The notes under the pieces: model-generated
Told to the model about the DNA's origin: nothing
Database searches by the model: none
The model's input: the letters and a program-made list of their open reading frames with translations, nothing else
Program-made: the position numbers and the translations under genes
Source: Paraphysoderma sedebokerense
Lineage: Eukaryota; Blastocladiomycota; Physodermatomycetes; Physodermatales; Physodermataceae
Direction of reading: 5' to 3'
Assembly: GCA_025602915.1 (NCBI GenBank)
Contig: JAHLJZ010000005.1
Coordinates: 496,001 to 560,000 of the forward strand
Length of the DNA stretch: 64,000 bases
Shown: in pieces, positions 1 through 15,204 of the stretch
How positions within the stretch are numbered: the first letter of the stretch is position 1
Layout: each line of letters begins with the position of its first letter

Positions 1-2834
1 TATTAGACTTTAACCTGAGCTTTCGACTAAAATTACCTCCAGTTTTCCACTCTCTTCATACCACCCACATCGACCATGCTCATGACACAAATGCAAACTC
101 TAACCCCAATTTTACGACAACACCTGAATTGGAAGCCGGAAACTGGTTATGCTATCAGGAGGAAGTCAAGAAACGTCTTTGTGAAATTAACAGCTTGCAT
201 TACGATCATTTATCGCAATTTGAAAATGAGGTGTTTTCACCGATGATAACTCAAGTTGGTCTTAAGCTCTATTCTGCGACATCCTTTGTTTGCATCATTT
301 TGACCGTTATTTTTTAAAGTTCGTTCGGGATAGTGTTCTACGGTGTAGCGGCCAAATCGAACCCTTCGGTCATACCACATTGTATCAGTCATTTCCTGGA
401 ATGATTGATTCTCAATTGAGGGGACTATTTCCTCAAAATTTCAAGTCTTTAAACAACCACTACGAGATTCGACTATGTAGCCAGCTAGCTGATTATGATG
501 GGCGAACTTTAATTTCAATTTCAAAAGTTCTAGGTATAATTGTCTTCAATATTCTGAGCTCTTGGCCACATTATTGACAATATATCTTCTTAGAAACACC
601 ACGGAAACGAGCTACTCCGAAACAGATGATTGGGAAATCCCCTAGGGCCCGTAGTTTATTACCTGCACTCAACAAAGCTAGCGTGTATAATGTGAGGCTC
701 AATAGTTATCTTGAACGCAGGGATTCCTACTGAACATAAAACCTTGTAGCAATCAATGTCATCAACACCATTGTCGGCCAAAGATTTGAGCGTCAGGAAG
801 GATAAATGCACCGACTTAACTCAACTCCAGCATACACTCGTCACCCAGTTGGATCTGCTGGTAAGTGAACACCTTCTACGCATGATTACCGAAATCTGAC
901 CGGAAATGCTTCCAGGTTTTGGATCTTCCACCTTCTTTGGTCGAAATGTTGAAGCACCTAGCAGCCAACGAAGTGCAAAATATAAAGGATAGAACGAATC
1001 AGATTTTGGGTATGTGATGCATAACTCTTGCAGTCGGTTGCAAATGCTACAGATGTTAATGTATTAACGCTGAACTCATGTAGTTTCACTCAAGAGCAAG
1101 GATCCCAGTTCGCACGACTATTGGAAAATGGGAGTGAAGCTATACTACAGACTATTCGAGTCTATCGTTATTTGGGAATGCCGACGGAGTGGACAAAACT
1201 GCTTATCCAGACTTGTCAATAACGATACATTTCATCGGTGCATGATAGCATGCGCGATTGAGCTCATACGTCATAGTTTTTCGGTATACATTATAATTTA
1301 ACGCTTTTATACTTAAGGACCATGGCTAATGTTCCATTAGATCGATTCCACTACATTCGAAGAAATATTGTTCATTATTAATGTCAGGCAATTCGATTTC
1401 TGCCTGATAACTGAATTTGTCATAAAGCTGGAGTCCTCGGTACGTCATATCCTCGACTTTCTCAGTCGATTTTTACTCACCCTTTCCTTCGCAGCTGTCA
1501 TGGATACTCGTGAGGCGGCTGAAGGAGATCGAAGAAAGAATTTTGGAGAGCCAAGCATGGCAAGAAATTGACCCTTTGTATCATCTTATGTCTGAAACTG
1601 CATCGAACCAAGGTAACGAGACACTAATTCTGACTACATTATCTAATAAACATCCAGATTGACGATACTTTTTCATTTCAATCATTAGCGTCTGTAAATG
1701 TGGAGAATCCTAGAGTATCTTACCATGAAATTATCGTTCCATTTGTACCCTCAGAAGCGACATCAGAATATGTGACCGGTGGAATACGTCCGAAGCCTCG
1801 CACTGGCGCCTTGGAGGTATTCAAGTGGCTTGACTCGCTATAAATTAGTTAAATCTGCTAATCCTTTTGTCATATACAGATGTTTTTGCAAAAATTGTAC
1901 CGTCTTATTAGGATTCGCTTGGCTAGTCTGATCAAGACCTTGAAACTGTCAGAAGAACTCCATAGAAAGGTATGCGCGCGATAGAGGTGACTCTGTGGTT
2001 TCTTTACTAAACCAGTTTGACATAGGCGTGGGATGTGATTGTCACTCTGATCGAAAAAGAACCTGAAACATTACTACTACACAAACGACATGTCGACGTT
2101 ATCATCATGTGTTCCGTCTACGGGCTGTGCAAAATTCTGAATGTGGATATCACCTTCAAAGGGATTATTGATGGATACCGATCGCAGCCACAATGCATGC
2201 ACGAGGTAAGTATTATTTAAAACAAATGTAGTCAAGTCTTATGATCTAAATCAACCATGATATGTAGACTTACAGGAAAATTCGAGTCGACGAAAAGGAG
2301 GAGCCAGTCGACATAATTCAATTTTATAACCGCGTATTCCTTCCAAAGTCCAAAGTTATAATCTATAATCACCGCAATGTATGTATTACCCTTCAATATG
2401 TTCAAATTATTGTTGATATTTACCGAGCTCTTCCTCAGGGGTCGACCTCGAATTCTACCGGCGCTGTGGCGAATCAGTCAAACGAAAGCATCAATGTGTT
2501 CGCCTCCCCTGTTCGAAGTCGACCGGCAACGAATGATATGACTCTCATGACGCCTATTACAACCAGACTATTCAGTGTCGGTGAATCGCCAAGTTTGGTA
2601 AGAATCTTCAACCCATTCATCAATTACGCAATTCGACAATTCATATAAATCATTTTGTAGGGAATCACGCCGTCCGCGTCGGTTCGAGCGCAGCCTAAGA
2701 AGACGAATTCAAATCACCCTCTGCGACGTCGCCTCGATTTTTCGGCAGCTTCCTCTCCAGTATCTGCAATCAAGCAGAGACTACCGCAACCTTCTAGTCT
2801 TCGTAACGGATTTATTCCTGGACAATCTCGGTGA
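1..2834 (+). CDS. Retinoblastoma-family pocket protein (5' partial)
   Basis: Pocket protein that restrains E2F-type transcription at G1/S in the nucleus. Visible exons: 3-254, 320-533, 594-691, 750-860, 916-1009, 1084-1283, 1341-1439, 1495-1612, 1689-1816, 1880-1969, 2026-2205, 2268-2378, 2439-2597, 2661-2834. All phases close, giving at least 675 residues; the frame is open to the left edge, so the start lies outside. Pocket A covers about residues 225-400 (VKLYYRLFESI, NDTFHRCMIACAIEL, EERILESQAW). Pocket B covers about 438-565 (DVIIMCSVYGLCKILN, IIQFYNRVFLP). The tail has MTPITTRLFSVGES, like the human RB C-terminal block, plus several SP/TP sites that could be CDK targets. The first three exons are the least certain. 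Fungi of the yeast line lack this family; chytrids keep it. Confidence 0.9.
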
Positions 2835-3310
2835 CTCTACCTACGCATTTTCAACGCACCTGTACCTTAATATTCAACATTCTCTTTAAAAAATTATCAC
2901 ATAACATCCCCACGCACGACAGTGTAAATAATATGTATTCTGTAAATATCATAGAACGATAGAGCTACTTGTGATTATAAGCCAAAGTTCATATTTATTT
3001 GTAATGCTGCGATATCGCTACACGCGATTTAAAAGAAAAACTTTTTTTCTGCAATCTTCAATTGTTTCGACTTAAACTTTCTTTTCAAAGTATTTCGTTT
3101 GGGCCATCAGATGTGCCTTCTCAATGCGTAACGAAGTAGAATCTGAATATGATGCTGCAGGCTCGGGCGCCAAATGAATTTGTGGCGTTCGCCGTAGCTA
3201 TCGTAAGTCGCCCTGGGCAAATTTAAATCTCTGACCAATATATCTGCTTAAATTTTCCTCTGATTTCTTTCTATTGGGATTATTGCAAGTATCTCCGTAA
3301 CCTTAAGATC
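2835..3310. other. Intergenic, RB 3' end to GNAT gene
   Basis: AT-rich spacer holding the RB 3' UTR and the promoter of the acetyltransferase. I see no ORF of substance, tRNA box or repeat. Confidence 0.5.
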
Positions 3311-4152
3311 ATGGTGCAAGTTCCAACAGTTCAGCAGATTGACCCGAGCAATCCGAACCACATCCGGGCCATTTGGCACATCCAAAATTTAGCATACGCT
3401 GAAAACCCCTCGTATCATGAATCTGAAGATTGTATTGTCAATATTACCAATTTTTCTGTCAATTATGAATACGCAAACGCTAATTTTATGGATTATGGTA
3501 GCAATCAAAAAATGGGTATCAAGGCGGGGAGCCTTAGGCTTGCTTGCATCGTTAAAAACACAGGAGAATGAATCCATAGTCGGATACATTTTCGGTAAGT
3601 TCAACTTAAATTGACCTCGCATTTGTATTGTTATTATAACTACTTCTGGACTTAGGGTATCCAATTTATGTAAATTTTGCAGATCTGACATCGTCGAAGC
3701 CACCCCGATCTCCGATACCTTCTCTTCATAAACCTGATTATACCGAGGAGGTATCAGTTGAAGATGTGGAGCTCGCTACCAAAAAGTTTGATAAAACCGG
3801 ATGTAATGTCAATTTGCCTGTTCGAAAGGTAGTTTTCTATCTGCACGATCGTGCTGTTCATCCGGATTTTCAGGGGCAAAAAATCGGTTCGATTATGTTT
3901 GACAAGTTTTGCGCTGCAATTGATGAGAAACATTGGAAACGATGTTGGGCTGTCAGTGTTAATCCTGGAGAAAAAGCAAGCGAGACAAAAAGAGGTTTTG
4001 TGCATATTCAAGATTTAATGGCCATCGCTGATGGCATGGACTTGAATGAATGGACCAAAATCGAAACGCTAGTTCAAAGCGCAATGGGGCCAATGTGTTA
4101 TGATGACGGGAAGCTAATGGTTAGACGGCGAATGGAGGATACGGACAAATAA
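3311..4152 (+). CDS. GNAT-family N-acetyltransferase
   Basis: Predicted acetyl-CoA-dependent N-acetyltransferase; the substrate cannot be told from sequence. Exons 3311-3431, 3502-3594, 3683-4152 join in phase to 227 residues. The fold is suggested by an N-terminal helix-rich part, a central strand (ESIVGYIF), and the acetyl-CoA loop region HDRAVHPDFQGQKIGSIMFD, where Q-G-Q-K-I-G fits the GNAT Q/RxxGxG/A motif (about residues 133-152). A following helix (DKFCAAIDEKHWKRCWAVSV) also fits. The stop lies about 160 bp from the HSP70 stop on the other strand, so the two genes converge. It could equally be annotated as a generic acetyltransferase (GNAT) domain protein. Confidence 0.75.
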
Positions 4153-4311
4153 ATGTGATATGAATCTGAAATTCCCAGGGTTTATTCACCAAAAGAAATA
4201 ATTATATCCGAGTTTCAGAACAATTCTCTTAATTACAGTTCAACTATGAAATACATGCAGACTACATTGTTATGTCTAACTAGGGGTGTTGAGACGCATT
4301 ATACAAGAAAA

Positions 4312-6785
<2,474 letters not shown>

Positions 6786-7346
6786 TGTGCTTTAGTTGTT
6801 TAATGAAAATGAGGAATGGGATGTTTTTTTCGGGAGTCGGAGGAGGAGAAAAGCGAAGAGCAGGCTTTAAAAATCCGTCACCGCGTGATAAACAAAGGTT
6901 GCTAGAACACGAAAGAACCTTGTAGAAAAAAATGCGTCATCTCCCAATTTTTTCCTCCTGTACCACATTGCTGCTCAAATGAGCAATTGCAGAGTGTGCT
7001 ACTCGTCTAATTTGAGGTTGTGCGTTGTATATGTTGCCGGTTCGGTGACATTCTTTAGCCTCACACCGAATTGGTTGGAATGGAGGCGCCGGCAGTGAAG
7101 ACTAAACCAGTACTATCTAAGTCTAAATAAATATGAGAGAGTGCTATGTATCTTATCCCGAAATGGTTCCTTCGTGCATTCTGTGTACGGATATGTGTTT
7201 ATATTGTCGAAATCTCATGTCCACCATATTGGGCCGGCCTCTACTGAAGTGTGGAGCCAGGATCAGGCAACGTCGCAGTGTCACAATAGATCTTCAAAAC
7301 TCGGATCTAAAAATTTTGCTCGTCTTGAACATGTTAATTTAAATCA
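6786..7346. promoter_or_regulatory. Divergent HSP70 / valyl-tRNA synthetase promoter region
   Basis: About 560 bp between the two start codons. Near 6903-6925 there are spaced GAA units (GAA..GAA..GAA...TT...GAA) that loosely resemble a degenerate heat-shock element, but no clean alternating nGAAn/nTTCn array is visible. A CT/AG-rich patch lies next to the HSP70 start. No other gene is evident. Confidence 0.35.
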
Positions 7347-10300
7347 ATGATAAATACTTCGCTACGGAATAGCCGCTTCAGTTATAAAATTGTACAAGGC
7401 AGGAGAGTTTTCTGTTTCGGTTGCCAAATAAGGCTAAGGTCTACCCATGATATTGGCCTCGCCTCGATACCGGACCGCTATGATCCGGTTTGTTCTTATT
7501 TTTTTAAATTAACCTCGAGATCTACGGATAATTTAATGCATTTACTATTTTCAGGCAAAAGTCGAAAGGAAATGGTACAAATTTTGGGAGGATAATGGTA
7601 TGCTGATTTATAGCGTAGCCGAAAGCAAACGATTTTCTAACCCGTCCAATGGAAATAGGGTATTTTGAACCGGGCCCAAAGCATGATTCATCTTCGGACT
7701 CTTTCACAATGATTTTACCTCCTCCAAATATCACCGGCTCCTTACATTGTGGACACGCATTGACAGCCAGCATTCAAGTGAGTAGTAACTCTAGCTTGGG
7801 TCCAAAATTTGTATATCTCTGACTCATCTCCAGGATGCTTTGGCGCGGTGGCATCGAATGAATGGGCGTTCAGTTTTGTATATACCAGGAACCGATCATG
7901 CCGGTATAGCTACTCAGACTGTCGTTGAGAAACTTCTGGCGAAAAAGCAAGGGGTGAGTTTTCCCAAGTCGCACAAACGCTTCCTTTTGCCGGTAATAAC
8001 GATAATGTACAGGTGACTAGACATGAAATTGGGAGAGATAAGTTTATTGAAGAATCGAGAGGTTGGGCGAACCGATACGGCACCAGAATAAACGAACAAC
8101 ACGTATTGATTTTCATTTTATGCCTGTGAAGCGATATGCTTGTTCTGACACTAAGTGCTAGCGTAGGCTCGGTGCGTCCTTGAGTTGGTCCCACTATTAC
8201 TTTACATTGGACGAAAAGCGTTCCAAATTTGTGAGAGATACGTTCCTTCATCTGTATCGTAAAGGATTAATATACCGCGATACGAGGATGATCAACTGGT
8301 GCTGCGCATTAGAGACGACGATATCAGATATTGAGGTAACTCAAAATAATCCAATTGTTAGAGGATTCGTTATTAAGCCGATATATATTGCGAATACAGC
8401 TAGATTACATTACGATTGACAAACCCCAACGCCTTCACCTTCCGAATCAAGCGAAACCGTAAGTCCTTCGGCATTATCAAAGTTCTCCGCACACTACTAA
8501 ATTTTATTGACAGGGTGGAGTTTGGTGTCCTCCACAAGTTTGCATATCAGTTGGAAGATGGTACAGATGAACTCGTGGTGGCAACCACGCGAATAGAGAC
8601 TATGCTTGGTGATACTGCCATTGCCATACATTCCAGCGATGAAAGGTATAAGGTAAATCGGGTTGTTTGTTTGATTCAAGATTTAAACTAACTTGGTCGT
8701 CCAGAAATTCCATGGAAAGAAAGTACTACACCCTCTAAACAAACGATTGATACCAATTATCTGTGATTCAAATGGTTTTGTTGATCCGGATTTCGGTACC
8801 GGTGCTGTTAAGGTGTGTTTTTAATGAAATTAAAACACCCAAAGCACTGTGTTGTAACTTGTTGCCATCTGATTTCCCAGATTACTCCTGCTCACGATTA
8901 TAATGACTACTTATTTGCAAAGCGATATGGCTTGCCATTCATTAATATTTGGGAAAGGGATGGCACGGTATCGAAAGACGCTGGCATATTCGAGGTTTGT
9001 TCTCACTCTTATAAGTCTTGAATAGGTGTTATTAACTTTTGGCGTTCAAAGGGTTTGGATCGGTTTGCCGCAAGAGACGCTGTGATTGACCAGCTTAAGT
9101 TGAAATCGCTCTACCGAGGAAAAGAAGCCCATAATATGAGATTAGCACTATGCTCTCGAAGTGGTGACGTTATCGAGCCGATGATCCAACCCCAATGGTA
9201 GCATTATATGGTTCTCAAGGCAAGTCGACTTCTGCTGCTAATTGTAATGTCCAGGTTTATCAATGTAAAGGCAATGGCCGAAGCGGTAAACTGTCAGGTC
9301 AAGAATGGGGAGATTCGTATTACTCCTGAATCATACGAACAAGAACTCTTTCGATGGCTTGAAAACATACAGGATTGGTGTATTTCCAGGCAGCTGTGGT
9401 GGGGCCACCGTATTCCGGCGTACCAGTTGGAAATTGAGAATCAAGGTGGGTGTTATTACTGGGTTTTTTTATTTATTCCAACTTGGCACTGATATCTGTT
9501 ATCAGACACGACGTGGATAGCGGCCGAGTCTGATTGCGAGGCGGAAAGAGAAGCAAGGAAAATAATTGCGGACAAAGGATTACCCCCGGATACTCCTTTT
9601 TCCGTAAGCCAGGTGACGAGAAAATAATTTTTTTAATTAACAAAGAATGGATTTAATCGTTTTCTTCGCTTTATCCTTAGGATCCTGACGTGCTGGACAC
9701 ATGGTTTTCGTCTGCTTTACTGCCGTTGGCAGCGACAAATCCAGACTCACATGCTTTTCAAGCCACTGGCCTGGTCTGTATTCAGTATTATCATCATCTT
9801 CTTATTATCACTCATTTAAAAATTTTCAGAAAAATTATCCTACAACTCTTCTTGAAACTGGAAACGATATTCTGTTTTTTTGGGTTGCAAGAATGGCGAT
9901 GCTATGCAATGAGCTCTCGGGTTTGCCTCCATTCAAAGATGTTCTACTACATGGAATGGTGAGAGATTCGCAGGGTCGTAAAATGTCTAAATCATTGGGT
10001 AATGTCATTGATCCGATTGACGTGATTGAGGGAAAATCCTTGGAAGAGCTGAAATCGGGATTGACGAGTGGGAATTTACCTCCTCAAGAATTGAAACGGT
10101 ATGTTCACCTCGACGGAGATTTATACTGTAATTGGCTTCAGTTGACCTCGTAATAGGAGTCTGAAAAATTTAGAGCGACAGTATCCTGAAGGCATCCCCA
10201 AGTGCGGGGCCGATGCATTAAGATTTACTCTGCTTGAGATGTCAAAGGTTGGAAAATTTAGTATTGACGCTCCAGCGCAGGATTCATCTAAAACACGTTC

Positions 10301-11596
10301 TTATATTAGTCACGGCTTTTGAATCTCGACATCAGCCGTATTACCCATAACCTTCACTTCTGCAACAAACTATACAATCTCTACAAATTTGTCAGTTCGC
10401 AACTGCGTTCGCACAACCATAAATTCAATACTTCTAATTCACTGACGCCACAAAACTTCAAACCTTCATCGCCTGTGTGTCGGTATATCCTTTCGCGGCT
10501 GTCAGGTACCATTTCAATTTGCGAACAAGGCTTTGCGGACTACAATCTTGCAGGCGTCGCTGACGCCGTATCCAAGTTTGCGGTCTCAGATTTTGCCGAT
10601 ATATTTGTTGAGTTCGCAAAAGTTGGATTGAGAAATCCCACTAACTCGGGTGATAAAGTGGAGCTGTTGGATACTCTAGGGTTAGGCATGGATGCCTTAT
10701 TGAAGCTTCTGCATCCATTGATGCCTTTCATTACCGAGGTGCGCACTGTAATAGGTTCATTCCACCTTTGCCTGACTAAAGTCGATCATCATTGCTTTTG
10801 CAGGAGTTGTACCAAGATATGAGGACATTGTATCTTGCCGAACCTGGTACAGAATCTATAATGATCTCTGATTATCCTACAAGCACCAAGATGGAGCATT
10901 TCTGGGATCCATCGTTTGAGTCTAATTTCAGGGTAATATCCTTAGACTCAATGTTCTTTATGTTCTTACTTACACTGGTTTTATCTTTCTGCAGAAATTA
11001 ATCGATGTTATCCATGCGACTCGATCTCTGCGCCAGGATCAGAGGATACCTGCTGGAGAAAAATTACCGCTCACAATATCATATGGGGAAGCCCAAAATA
11101 TCGCCATGGCGTTAGAATCCTTACTGCACGGATACAGATCCGAATTGCGTCATTTCACTCGGTCGTCTGATATTGTTTTCACATCGGTATTAGATCTTTT
11201 GAATTTTTGTGGGTTAATCGGTATTTCCAGTATTCACAATTCTTTCCCAGATAATCCCGCCAAAATCGGTCACCCGAGTAATATCGCCCGAATTGAAAAT
11301 ACATTTACCTATCAATGAAATCGGACAGAACCCAGAGCAGTTATCAACCCTTCAAAAAAGGTTGGGCAAATTAGACAAAGACATTGAGAAGTTGAAAAAT
11401 AAACGATTCCGGCCTGAATATGAGAGCAAAGTCCCGTTGGAGGTGCAGGAAGTAGATAGGTAGGTGTTGCATTCACTGTCGAAGTTAGAACACGTCTTTA
11501 ACTTTGCATGACATTGACAGAAAGAAACTCGAAGCCTTCATGAGTCGAAGAACAGAATTAGCTTTGCAAGTAGAAATAATGAATTCAAAGCAATAA
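7347..11596 (+). CDS. VAS1: Valyl-tRNA synthetase, probably mitochondrial or dual-targeted
   Basis: Class Ia synthetase charging tRNA-Val. Twenty-one exons close exactly to 1012 residues: 7347-7487, 7555-7597, 7659-7777, 7834-7953, 8013-8102, 8162-8335, 8400-8458, 8514-8652, 8705-8812, 8881-8994, 9052-9197, 9255-9445, 9506-9612, 9681-9773, 9830-10098, 10157-10247, 10310-10738, 10804-10932, 10995-11186, 11251-11459, 11521-11596. The HIGH-type motif is [15 protein letters not shown]; the KMSKS loop is [14 protein letters not shown]. Between them is the editing domain ([28 protein letters not shown]). A C-terminal coiled coil ([13 protein letters not shown]) is typical of ValRS. The first about 33 residues are rich in Arg, Ser and hydrophobics with almost no acids, as in a mitochondrial presequence. 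Yeast VAS1 makes both forms from one gene; whether that holds here is inference. Confidence 0.95.
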
Positions 11597-12049
11597 ATTT
11601 ATGTTTTATTCGTGTTTCCTTTCTCACCGACTCAGAATTCTGTTATTTTATTTATTTTTCCGTATTTGATTTCGGACGTAAGCGCGGGGTTTAAGGCGGG
11701 AGGATACCGTTAGTGATGGTATCCTTCAGAATAAACCTGTGCGAGATTAATGTATCTTCATATCTGTCATTGAAGGAAGTTTCAAAGGATTGCTTTAACT
11801 CTAGTGTTGTTAAAGTGGTAGTATATTCTTCCTACATTACTTGGTGTATATGAATTCATTTCGGTAACGATCAGAACACGCGATCTTGGCTTTGTTTGCC
11901 TTCTTGCACGGACGTTACTTTGAATAAAAAACAATTACTTCACGAACGATTGATAGCCTGCTTTCCTAACACTTTTGCAACTCACAACATTCATTACTCT
12001 TTACCTACATCCGCATCTTTGTCCATATCTCTGTCGTGGCCCGAAAGAT
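11597..12049. other. Intergenic, valyl-tRNA synthetase to striatin
   Basis: AT-rich 3' UTR plus the striatin promoter and leader. An open frame runs into the striatin start but has no in-frame ATG of its own. No RNA gene or repeat seen. Confidence 0.5.
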
Positions 12050-15000
12050 ATGAAATCGACCGTCGGGTCCCATCTCTCAACGTCGAATCAACCTCCCTCA
12101 ACATCGTATACTTTCGCCGGCGTGCTACATTTTTTGCAGACTGAATGGCGAAAATTTGAAAGAGAACGAAATGAATGGGAGATTGAGAGGTCAGAGTTGA
12201 AGGTATATTGGTTTAACTATTTGCGTTTCGTTGATATGTATTGGTAGCAAAGGACGCATCTTCAGATGCCGCACACATAACGGGTTTATATTGACATCAT
12301 GATTTGATATCCTGATAATTAGGCACAAATTGCTTTTTTAGAAGGTGAAAAGCGGGGAATAGAGAATGTAAAAAATGATTTAATGAAGAGGGTGAAAATG
12401 TTGGAATTTGCCCTACGCCAAGAACGGTAATCAACTGTTTGAAATTCTCTGAAATCATTAGTTAGCTGAAATGTGACCTTAATCTCTATCAGTGCGAAGT
12501 ATGTGCAAACAAGCGGCGTAAAATCCGAGTACGAAGTCTCAACCACGTCATCTCCTGCCACTTTAGTGAATAAAGAAAGGACCGAGAGAGCCAGTACGCT
12601 ACCGAAAGCAAGAATGGGTACGGCCAAGAGTAGGGAGTTGCTAAAAGCGTATGTTTTGACTTACACCCACAACCGAGTTTGTGTATAGAAACTCAACTGG
12701 ATTTTAATGGTCAGATATCTGCAAGAAGTGAACATGTTGACTGCTGGAACCGCGAGCGAGAAGGGATCGATTCGGGGCACTGTGTCAAGTATGCCGAAGA
12801 TAAAAAAGATATTGAAACCGGACGAATCAAAGAAGCGACCATCCGTAGCACCTCCGACGAATGGGGCTTTTGGATCGTTACCACCGCAACCTGCACAGCC
12901 AAGCTCCGCACTCTCAATCGTCACACCAAAGCATTCCGACTCGGATCAACGAAAGGGGTCAGACGCACTAGAAGGACCCATCTCGCCGTCCACTTCGTTC
13001 CTTGATATCGAAGAAGATATAGAACCAACGAAAGAGATGAAACGGTTTAGTCCTACGGGATCTGACGAGGATTTACATAGACAGGAAAAGATACAAAATG
13101 CTGCGCTAAGCTCCACGATGGAATCGTACTCCCAAGAGACGTCCAACGACGACATAGTTAAATCCGCGGATAAGCTGAACGAATCGGTGAGATAGTGGTT
13201 GTTGCATTCCGATTATGGCATTACTAATGTAAGTCGGTACAGGAAATTGGATCTGAGCAATTGCGCATACCAGATCGAATGGCGAAAATGATGAAATCGC
13301 AAGACCACACCAATTCTTTGAAAAAGAAGAAAAAAATGGTGAAGAAATCGAGTAAGTTGTAATATACTATTGGCGAAGCCGACATCTATTAACTCATACA
13401 TGTGACAACCATCCGTACAAGAAGGTCCCCCGCAAACAGTTTTGGACGCTGAATTAGCAGCTTTGTCGCTGAATGATCCCGAGGATGAAGATGCAGTTAA
13501 TGTAACATATGCTCTTCTACTATTCTCAATATTAATCAAACTGACAATCTGTCCAAAAGTTATCGTCTAAAACCTCGAGCAGCGGTGTAAAACTCTGGAA
13601 ACCTAAGTTTACACTGCGAAGGTAAGTTTTCAGCCAAATTTATACTTATTGTGTCTCGGCTTCTGATCGTACCGATCTAGTCATTACGACACGGTTCGCG
13701 CGGTATCATGCCATCCGACGGAGCCTACAATACTATCAGCTTCCGAAGACGGAACAATTAAGCAATGGAACCTGGCAACTGTTCCTATGCAGAAGAAGTA
13801 CTGTTTTAGGTTGATACTGCACCACAGACAGGTGATGCTTACCTAAATGTATGAATTATAGGCATTCAAATCCAGACATTGAAGCGGTTGCTACCTACCG
13901 TGGACATCACGGGCCAGTCACAAGTATTGCGATATGTAGCGATAAAAGTTGGGAAGGGGGTGTCGAGCGATTTTATTCTGCTGGAGCCGATGCAGCAATC
14001 TGGATTTGGAGTCTGCAGCCAGAGAGACAAGATCCATATGCTCCATTCTGTATGTTTTTCTGTGTCCAAACCATACCTCTTGCCGCTCTGCCCTAATATT
14101 TTTTGAAGCCTCTAAACACCGACTTGGCCAATACATCGGACATTCCGACGTCGTTTGGGATCTTAAAATTCATCCACTTATACAGCTACTGGCGTCCGCG
14201 TCTGCAGACGGCACCGTTAAATTGTGGGACGCTTCCACATGTAAGAATGCCCTGAAAACAACCATCACGTACAACGGTGTACCAAACGATTCACAAGGTA
14301 GTTTGCGGTTCAGTAATTGTAAAGACTTAACTAATTATTTTTTTGTGCAGATGCATCATTGCCCAAACCAACATCGCTGAATTTTCTTCCTTCGGATTAT
14401 AAAAAAATGATCGTATCGTATCAGGATTCGAGTATGAAAATGTTTGATATTGAGAAGGGGAAGGAGATACTATCGTTTAAGAGCAAAGAAACATATGGTG
14501 AGTTTACTAGCTGTTACAGTTCTTGACGACTCGTCTTCTCCTGTAACGTCACTTTTGTTTTTTCACCAGATTCCACGAATAATACTCAAATCAATAAAGC
14601 GGTTTGTCATCCCACAATGCCTATCATTGCTTCCGGTCACGAAGATCGGTATATCCGGTTTTATGATTCAAATACAGGTAATATTTATTTCGTTTTGAAA
14701 TTGGGAGCACTATATCTGATATTGTTCTTTCATGTATTACCAGGGGAATGTACACATTCGATGACCGCGCATCTAGACGCAGTGGCAGCTCTGGACTTTG
14801 ATCCTTCCGGTTTAGTGTTGGTCTCTGGAGGTAAATTGATCTCTTTCAACGGTGGTTATGCATTTCTCTAACAGAAATTCAGGTCATGACTCTTCAATCC
14901 GCTTTTGGGATGTTTCATCCAAATCTTGCATTCAGGAATTCACATCCCATAGGAAGAAGTTCGACGAAGCGGTTTGGAGCATAAAATACCATAGCACATT

Positions 15001-15052
15001 ACCTTATTTAGTTAGTTGTGGAGCCGATAGTACGGTCAAAGTGTACATTTAA
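12050..15052 (+). CDS. Striatin-like STRIPAK scaffold (Far8/PRO11 family)
   Basis: Regulatory B-type subunit and scaffold of the PP2A STRIPAK complex (fungal cell fusion, septation, signalling). Fourteen exons close to 713 residues: 12050-12202, 12323-12426, 12493-12648, 12715-13186, 13243-13351, 13422-13501, 13560-13621, 13681-13797, 13862-14049, 14109-14297, 14351-14497, 14570-14677, 14744-14830, 14883-15052. Residues about 20-85 carry the family signature (TSYTFAGVLHFLQTEWRKFE followed by a coiled coil with EGEKRG.ENVKNDL). A long Ser/Pro and acidic linker follows. The C-terminal half holds WD40 repeats (LSASEDGTIKQWNL, ASASADGTVKLWDA, VSGGHDSSIRFWDV, VSCGADSTVKVYI). The N-terminal signature and length separate it from other WD40 proteins. 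Confidence 0.95.
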
Positions 15053-15204
15053 AGCCCAAAATGAAAGTGTTATTGTACTTTTAATGCCCCTTTTACGCAT
15101 TGTGTATTGTTCAACATAACCGATATGATTGCCTGGAGCGGCCAACATCTTTTATTTACATAGCACTGCTTTAAGGCACACGATAAACCTTCGTTAATGA
15201 CACT

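Noticed and set aside
1028-1222. A 64-codon + strand frame in the RB gene
   Set aside because: The true pocket A frame is a different one, reached through the intron ending at 1083, and it matches RB (VKLYYRLFESI, FHRCMIACAIEL).
6903-6925. A heat-shock element
   Set aside because: GAA units are present, but the alternating nTTCn units and 5-bp spacing are not clean enough to claim.
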